The notes beneath the pieces were generated by a model, which was given only the letters and a program-made list of their open reading frames with translations, had not been told where the DNA came from and ran no database searches. From Photobacterium profundum SS9 (lineage in GTDB: Bacteria > Pseudomonadota > Gammaproteobacteria > Enterobacterales > Vibrionaceae), in assembly GCF_000196255.1 (NCBI RefSeq), contig NC_006370.1, positions 2,431,411-2,495,410 on the forward strand: DNA of 64,000 nt, given 5' to 3'. The position numbers were made by a program, and so were the translations under genes. This document shows positions 59,109-64,000 of the stretch, piece after piece; the stretch's first letter is position 1, and every line of letters begins with the position of its first letter.

Positions 59109-60210
59109 AACGTCTTTACCGCAAGAATTAGTACAACTTAAGAAGCTTAAAATTATCTTTGCCTCAAATAACCAATTTGAAGTACTGCCTGAAGTGCTCG
59201 GTCAACTACCGCATTTAGAAATGGTCGGCTTTAAGGCAAATAAGATACATTCAGTACCAGAGCATTCTTTACCGGCTCAGCTACGCTGGCTCATTTTGAC
59301 TGATAACCAAATCAAAACGTTACCCAATTCGTTAGGTGAACGCCCACGTCTACAGAAATTGGCGTTAGCAGGTAACGGTTTAACACACCTACCTCAGTCA
59401 ATGTCGCAATTAGACAACCTAGAGTTAGTACGTATTTCTGCCAATCAGTTAACAGAATGTCCAGAGCAACTGCTTTCACTGCCTAAGCTCGCTTGGTTTG
59501 CCTTTGCAGGTAACCCGTTTAGCCAAACAAAAAGCGCAATTCAATCAGTACCTGTATTGCCATCTTCCAGTTTCTCCTTACAAGATGTTTTAGGGCAAGG
59601 CGCATCAGGCGTTATTTCTAAAGCGACGTGGAATAATAAATATCAAACAGACTTCCCCGAAGATATTGCCGTTAAAGTGTTTAAAGGCGAAGTAACAAGC
59701 GATGGGTATCCTGATGATGAATTACAAGCCTGCTTAAAAGTCGGTAACCACCCCAATGTCGTGCAGTCTTTAGCACAAGTGAACGAAGACGGTTATTTAG
59801 CCTTAATCATGAATTTAATCCCTTCTCACTTCCGCAATTTAGGGTTACCACCCTGCTTTAATAGCTGTACCCGAGATACTTTTTCACCAGACTTCACCTT
59901 GTCGGTTGAACACATAGATAAAATCGTTAAGCAGATGGAAGAGGTTTTTGTTCATTTGCATTCAAATCAGGTCTGTCATGGCGACTTATACGCACACAAC
60001 ACCCTTTATGATGAAGAAGCGAATATCATTTTTGGCGATTTCGGGGCTGCGAGCATGTATCACATGCTAACTGAAGCGCAACAAGCATGTATCAAGCAGA
60101 TTGAACACCGTGCACTGTGTCATTTCATTGATGATCTGTTAAGTGTTTGTGCTGAAGGAAATAGAGACGAGAAAACGTTTGATTTACTAAAACAAAAATT
60201 AAGTCACTAA
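58966..60210 (+). CDS. Leucine-rich repeat protein with C-terminal protein-kinase domain
   Basis: A 414-residue protein. Residues about 15-190 hold seven to eight LRR units (LEILDLSNNQLTSLPQEL and repeats). Residues about 205-400 form a eukaryotic-like kinase: Gly loop LGQGASG (210-215), Lys237 in IAVKVFK, catalytic loop CHGDLYAHN with Asp340, and GDFG with Asp358. All core catalytic residues are present. I chose the TTG at 58966 because MHTLSQLKSGELAG matches the start of related bacterial LRR-kinases; the open frame to 58753 is IS-derived. The promoter and first codons are duplicated at 55507-55734. Targets are unknown; it appears cytoplasmic, with no signal peptide. Confidence 0.85.
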   Translation: MHTLSQLKSGELAGTQRLKLSENLTSFPLEILSLADSLEILDLSNNQLTSLPQELVQLKKLKIIFASNNQFEVLPEVLGQLPHLEMVGFKANKIHSVPEHSLPAQLRWLILTDNQIKTLPNSLGERPRLQKLALAGNGLTHLPQSMSQLDNLELVRISANQLTECPEQLLSLPKLAWFAFAGNPFSQTKSAIQSVPVLPSSSFSLQDVLGQGASGVISKATWNNKYQTDFPEDIAVKVFKGEVTSDGYPDDELQACLKVGNHPNVVQSLAQVNEDGYLALIMNLIPSHFRNLGLPPCFNSCTRDTFSPDFTLSVEHIDKIVKQMEEVFVHLHSNQVCHGDLYAHNTLYDEEANIIFGDFGAASMYHMLTEAQQACIKQIEHRALCHFIDDLLSVCAEGNRDEKTFDLLKQKLSH

Positions 60211-60223
60211 AAGTAAAGATAGT

Positions 60224-60257
60224 ATAAGGAAGTAAGTCTACGTGCTTACTTCCTTAT
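60224..60257. terminator. Bidirectional hairpin after the LRR-kinase gene
   Basis: Perfect 13-bp stem ATAAGGAAGTAAG/CTTACTTCCTTAT with an 8-nt loop, between converging genes. No T-run. Confidence 0.6.
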
Positions 60258-60281
60258 GCCTATACCGAAATTTGTTCAGAA

Positions 60282-60617
60282 CTAAGCAACTAGCTTATAA
60301 GACACGACATAAAGCTGTGTGATGCCAGGATAGATATCTTGAATCACATCTTTTAGAACTGGTAGCGTCATATTTTCTTGATCTGCATGATATTGAGTCA
60401 GTTCATCAAACAAGATTGGCTCAACCGATACAATTTCTAAATTACAAAATTCACGCCCTTCTTCAAGTGTTGATACTTTTACCGTTGTGCCCGGTACGTA
60501 GTAACGTTCAGATTCGTCACGAATTGTTATTGTTTTCTTACTTGATAAAATATCGTGTTCAAAACGGGCGAAAAATGTCATTTCAGTTGGGATAGTCGTT
60601 GTCATTCTTTTACTCAT
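60282..60617 (-). CDS. yqfB: N4-acetylcytidine amidohydrolase, ASCH-domain protein YqfB
   Basis: A 111-residue ASCH-fold protein. MTFFARFEHDILSSKKTITIRDESE and HADQENMTLPVLKDVIQDIYPG match E. coli YqfB, which hydrolyses N4-acetylcytidine; the Lys and Glu of KKTITIRDESE and the late Glu are consistent with its catalytic residues. A few extra N-terminal residues precede the family start, and an ATG at 60605 is possible. Confidence 0.87.
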   Translation of the reverse strand: MSKRMTTTIPTEMTFFARFEHDILSSKKTITIRDESERYYVPGTTVKVSTLEEGREFCNLEIVSVEPILFDELTQYHADQENMTLPVLKDVIQDIYPGITQLYVVSYKLVA

Positions 60618-60660
60618 TATTACGTATCACCGTTAAGGGCATTGCAAGCAACACACATTA

Positions 60661-60926
60661 TATACCCAAGCTACCTCAAGATGCAGGATTCAGAGTGATC
60701 TCAGCGTATTTAATTCAAGGAAAATGTGTGTAGGAATAGCATTCCATTTCAAATACATTTGACACAGGAGTAGATACGCTGAATCATTCCCAAAGGGCGA
60801 GTTTTGTTGGGCTCTATGCGGTGTTACTTATTTTCAACGTAGAACGACTAGGTTTATAAATAAGTGCCTTGCCTAGAGCCCAACAAATTCTCGCTGAAAC
60901 GAGCATCTTGAGGTAACTTGGGTATA
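60661..60926. repeat. MITE-like element, long copy (266 bp)
   Basis: Outer ends TATACCCAAGCTACCTCAAG and CTTGAGGTAACTTGGGTATA are those of the three short copies. Inside are nested inverted repeats: CAGCGTAT near 60703 with ATACGCTG near 60774, and GTTGGGCTCT near 60830 with AGAGCCCAAC near 60877. There is no transposase ORF. The short copies look like internally deleted forms. Confidence 0.83.
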
Positions 60927-61063
60927 CAGCTACTCTTCTTTGATACTTATTCTACGCATTCTTATCTGTAGTCCTACATATAAAATGACCAATACAAAAT
61001 ATTTACTTGAAATACCGCGATAAAATTGCTTTTATTTGTATAGGCAATTATGGAATTACAGTC

Positions 61064-61768
61064 ATGGCTCAATCACCGCGTTATTTACAAATAAAACAGT
61101 ATTTAAATGATAAAATCCAAACAAGAACTTGGCCGCCGGGTTTTAAAATTCCGACTGAAATTGAGCTGTCAGAACAATTTTCAGTGAGCCGGATGACAGC
61201 AAATAAAGCGATCCGTGATCTAGTGGGCGATGGTTTATTAAAACGGACCCCTAGATTAGGTACGTTTGTTTGTCATAAAAAAGCTGAATCCCCATTGATG
61301 GAAATTCGAAATATTGCCAATGAGGTGCGTAACCGTGGTCATGACTATTCAAGCCAGGTAATAAGCCAACATAGTGTAGAAGCAAAAGATGATATTGCTT
61401 TACGTATAGGCGTAAGAAACGGCACCATGATTTACTTTACCCAAATAGTACATTATGAAAATGGTTTGCCTATTCAGCTAGAAGAACGCTGGGTTAACCC
61501 CGATTTTGCCCCTCAATATCTCGATCAAGATTTTACGGCACAAACACCCAATGAATATTTGGTTCAAACCTGCCCTCTTAGTGATATAGAACATACCGTT
61601 GAAGCTATTATTCCCATTGGTCGTATTATATCTTTACTTGAAATGAACGAAGGTGAACCTTGTTTATTGCTTAATCGTCGTACGTGGAGCGACAAAAATT
61701 TGATTAGCACTGCATTGTTATATCACCCAGGTAATAAATATAAGTTGAGTTCTCGCACTAAGGTGTAA
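61064..61768 (+). CDS. hutC: Histidine utilization repressor HutC (GntR family)
   Basis: A 234-residue GntR/HutC protein. The winged HTH (SPRYLQIKQYLNDKIQTRTWPPG, SEQFSVSRMTANKAIRDLVGDGLLKR) is followed by a UTRA effector domain (VHYENGLPIQLEERWVNPDFAPQYL). I chose the ATG at 61064; the extra 19 residues from 61007 are not family sequence. HutC represses hut genes and is induced by urocanate. It lies directly upstream of hutI. Confidence 0.92.
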   Translation: MAQSPRYLQIKQYLNDKIQTRTWPPGFKIPTEIELSEQFSVSRMTANKAIRDLVGDGLLKRTPRLGTFVCHKKAESPLMEIRNIANEVRNRGHDYSSQVISQHSVEAKDDIALRIGVRNGTMIYFTQIVHYENGLPIQLEERWVNPDFAPQYLDQDFTAQTPNEYLVQTCPLSDIEHTVEAIIPIGRIISLLEMNEGEPCLLLNRRTWSDKNLISTALLYHPGNKYKLSSRTKV

Positions 61769-61954
61769 TCTGTATTAGCTCTAACTTGTGACAAGGTAAA
61801 ATGGTCGCTGTTGGAGCTATTTACTTCTACTGTTAAGCCGCTTTCCCAATCGATCACTCTCTAACTTTTCAGTTACTGTCAGCTAATAATTACAACATTG
61901 ATCACAACTCCTTTACATTGCATCTTGAGTTTCACCTCAAAATCGCCTATTTAT

Positions 61955-61966
61955 TTGTATATACAT
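61955..61966. promoter_or_regulatory. Candidate HutC operator
   Basis: TGTATATACA (61956-61965) is a perfect palindrome, 44 bp before the hutI start, and resembles the TGTATA-type HutC sites of other bacteria. A related TTGTACA occurs at about 61980. The rest of 61769-61954 shows nothing distinct. Confidence 0.5.
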
Positions 61967-62009
61967 ATTGCTTTTGTATCTTGTACACAATCAAAGAAGC
62001 GGATTATAA

Positions 62010-63254
62010 ATGGAACGAGTGCTTACCAATCTTAGATTAGTCACCCTGTCGTCAGAGACATCAGCCGATAATAACGGCTATCAGATCATCGAAGATGGCA
62101 TGGTTGGAATAACAAACGGCAAGATCATGTTTGTCGGCTCTGTATCTGATAGTCCTCTGGCATGTCATAACGACCTGCATGGCCATCCTGACGTAATTGA
62201 TTGTGGTAATGCATTAGTAACCCCTGGCTTAATTGATTGCCACACCCATCTTGTCTTTGCAGGTAATCGAGCAAACGAGTTTGAACAACGCCTAAACGGT
62301 ATGCCTTACGAAGAAATGGCCAAACGAGGTGGCGGTATTATCTCTACCGTTCAAGCGACCCGTGAAGCAACAGAAGATGAACTCTACCAACTCGCGATCA
62401 AGCGCTTGAATGGATTGAAACGTGACGGCGTCACAACCATTGAAATCAAATCAGGTTATGGCTTAACGCTGGACGATGAGTTAAAAATGCTTCGTGTGGC
62501 TCGACGCATTGGAGATATGCCAGATATTAAGGTTTCGACTACGCTTTTAGCCGCTCACGCTGTGCCTCCTGAATATAAAAACCGTGCTGATGATTATATT
62601 GAGTATGTTTGCCAACACATTATTCCTGCGGCAGTAGAACAAGGGCTCGCAGATTATGTTGATGTATTCTGCGAAGGAATTGGGTTCTCTACACAGCAAT
62701 GCCAGCGTGTATTTGAAACAGCCAAACACTACGGACTGGGTATTAAAGGTCATACCGAACAGTTATCCAATTTAGGCGGCAGTGCACTTGCAGCAAGAAT
62801 GGGGGCCACCTCTGTCGATCATATTGAACACCTCGACCACGATGGTGTGGCTGCACTTGCTGCGAATAATACTGTCGCAACCTTATTACCTGGGGCTTAT
62901 TATTTCTTGCGTGAAACGCAACGTCCACCCATCGAACATTTACGTAAACTGCAGGTTCCTATGGCAATTTCAACCGATTTTAATCCGGGAACATCCCCTA
63001 TCGCTTCGCTCCGTACCATGATGAATATGGCATGTACATTCTTCCGACTTACACCCGAAGAATGTTTACGAGGTGTAACCTGCAACGCTGCTCAAGCGTT
63101 AGGGCTGGAAGCATCACGCGGGAAAATCAGTGTCGGCATGGAAGCAGATCTCGCACTTTGGGACATTGATACGCCCGCTGAATTATCTTACCGACTAGGT
63201 GTGCCCGATCTTGTTGCACGCATTGTGGATGGAGAGCTTTTCTATGCCAAATAA
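62010..63254 (+). CDS. hutI: Imidazolonepropionase
   Basis: A 414-residue amidohydrolase. The metal-binding HTH motif is in [23 protein letters not shown], with later histidines in AAHAVPPE and KGHTEQLSN and the catalytic Asp in [10 protein letters not shown]. It hydrolyses 4-imidazolone-5-propanoate to N-formimino-L-glutamate, the third step of histidine breakdown. It overlaps hutG by 11 bp. Confidence 0.95.
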   Translation: MERVLTNLRLVTLSSETSADNNGYQIIEDGMVGITNGKIMFVGSVSDSPLACHNDLHGHPDVIDCGNALVTPGLIDCHTHLVFAGNRANEFEQRLNGMPYEEMAKRGGGIISTVQATREATEDELYQLAIKRLNGLKRDGVTTIEIKSGYGLTLDDELKMLRVARRIGDMPDIKVSTTLLAAHAVPPEYKNRADDYIEYVCQHIIPAAVEQGLADYVDVFCEGIGFSTQQCQRVFETAKHYGLGIKGHTEQLSNLGGSALAARMGATSVDHIEHLDHDGVAALAANNTVATLLPGAYYFLRETQRPPIEHLRKLQVPMAISTDFNPGTSPIASLRTMMNMACTFFRLTPEECLRGVTCNAAQALGLEASRGKISVGMEADLALWDIDTPAELSYRLGVPDLVARIVDGELFYAK

Positions 63255-64000
63255 CCAATTATCAAACGCAACTATTTCAAACACAATCAACATGAGCGCT
63301 TGGCAAGGGCGCACCGATCCTGAAGATGGCGAACTGGGCATGCGATGGCACCAAAAAGTGCTACCTGCCGATCAAGCCAATGAAGAAGGCATTATGTTGC
63401 TGGGCTTCGCCTGTGATGCTGGTGTCGCTCGCAATAAAGGTCGTACAGGTGCTTACGGTGCCCCTATTGCAATCCGCCGCGCACTGGCAAATTTAGCTTG
63501 GCACCATCAAGAGCCAGTTTATGACGGCGGCGATATCAGCTGTGATGACGGTAACTTAGAGCTAGCTCAGCATCGCTTAGGTGAAGATGTCTGCCTTGCT
63601 TTGCGCCAAAAACATAAAGTGATTGTCTTTGGTGGTGGCCATGAAATGGCATGGGGAACATTCCAGGGTATTGGCGCTTATTTACTGCAAAAACAAGAAG
63701 CCACTGAAAGCATTAAAGCACCGCTTAATTTGAGTGAAGAAAAGACTGCGGAACCAAACGTGAAAGGCACGGCTATACCCACACCTCGTGTTGGCATTAT
63801 CAACTTTGATGCACATTTTGATTTACGTAATCCACCATCTGGTCCACAAGCGAGTGCAGGCAGCTCAGGCACACCATTCCATCAAATCGCTCGTTTTTGC
63901 GAATTACAACACTGGCCATTTAATTATGCTTGTCTTGGTTTAAACCGCGGCAGTAACACACAGGCATTATATGAAAAAGCCGATCGACTTGGGGTTTTAT
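63244..64000 (+). CDS. hutG: Formimidoylglutamase, 5' part (runs off the window)
   Basis: An arginase-fold protein from the ATG at 63244 ([10 protein letters not shown]) through the window end, 252 codons visible. Mn-binding residues appear in [10 protein letters not shown] (His) and [10 protein letters not shown] (Asp-x-His-x-Asp). It splits N-formimino-L-glutamate to glutamate and formamide. Between these motifs is a polar insertion of about 30 residues ([20 protein letters not shown] and following) that I do not recall from typical HutG. The start overlaps hut[15 protein letters not shown] at 63292 is a possible alternative start. Confidence 0.9.
   Translation, partial: MPNNQLSNATISNTINMSAWQGRTDPEDGELGMRWHQKVLPADQANEEGIMLLGFACDAGVARNKGRTGAYGAPIAIRRALANLAWHHQEPVYDGGDISCDDGNLELAQHRLGEDVCLALRQKHKVIVFGGGHEMAWGTFQGIGAYLLQKQEATESIKAPLNLSEEKTAEPNVKGTAIPTPRVGIINFDAHFDLRNPPSGPQASAGSSGTPFHQIARFCELQHWPFNYACLGLNRGSNTQALYEKADRLGVL

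Overview
The window looks like a chromosomal segment of a marine gammaproteobacterium of the Vibrionaceae, most likely Photobacterium. The basis is the Vibrio-like protein sequences, the thrS-infC-rpmI-rplT-pheS-pheT-ihfA order, a tandem glycine riboswitch before a Na+/amino-acid symporter, two adjacent OmpU/OmpC-type porins, a B12-dependent ribonucleotide reductase and abundant IS elements. The genus is inferred from general similarity, not from a search. Base composition is moderately AT-rich and fairly even. No rRNA, tRNA or CRISPR array was seen. || Layout: 0-5 kb, the end of a flavoprotein disulfide oxidoreductase and a ynjBCDF-type ABC transporter operon. 5-11 kb, a zinc-free alcohol dehydrogenase-like reductase divergent from a LysR regulator, the divergent punR/punC pair, a PheC-like solute-binding protein and a glycine-zipper lipoprotein. 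11.5-19 kb, an IS4-family element with a 9-bp target duplication, then a TetR-controlled RND efflux operon whose pump gene is split by an IS200-type element. 19-28 kb, a membrane-anchored J-domain protein, an AraC-type regulator, the glycine riboswitch and symporter, an NTF2-like protein, a HAD phosphatase, a HiPIP, yegD and a DsbA-like lipoprotein. 28-38 kb, two porins, nrdJa-nrdJb, yidE and a chemoreceptor. 38-47 kb, a GalR-like regulator with an NhaC-type antiporter and a MalY/PatB-type lyase, a secreted thiol oxidoreductase, btuD, btuC and astE. 47-55 kb, ihfA, pheT, pheS, rplT, rpmI, infC and a badly damaged thrS. 55.3-60 kb, an accessory island. 60-64 kb, yqfB and the start of the hut operon. 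|| The most interesting part is the island at 55.5-59.1 kb. A 228-bp segment carrying the promoter and 5' end of a leucine-rich-repeat/protein-kinase gene occurs twice as a direct repeat. Between the copies lie a small minus-strand operon of unknown genes and an IS66-family element inserted in one of them with an 8-bp target duplication. Joining the flanks restores a single open frame. The IS66 transposase is split into two frames at a canonical A_AAA_AAG heptamer, with an upstream Shine-Dalgarno-like sequence and a perfect 8-bp stem 6 nt downstream, which together look like a dnaX-style programmed -1 frameshift cassette. A probable IS91-type transposase remnant abuts the downstream repeat. 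|| Several lesions cluster at 53.8-56.0 kb: four frameshifts and one stop in thrS, one apparent frameshift in a secreted unknown protein, and one base lost in the repeat. Because thrS is normally essential, sequence quality should be considered before calling this true decay. Other regulation visible in the sequence includes paired TetR operators, a GalR-type operator before the antiporter gene, a candidate NrdR box before nrdJa, a candidate HutC operator before hutI, and four members of a palindromic MITE-like repeat family.
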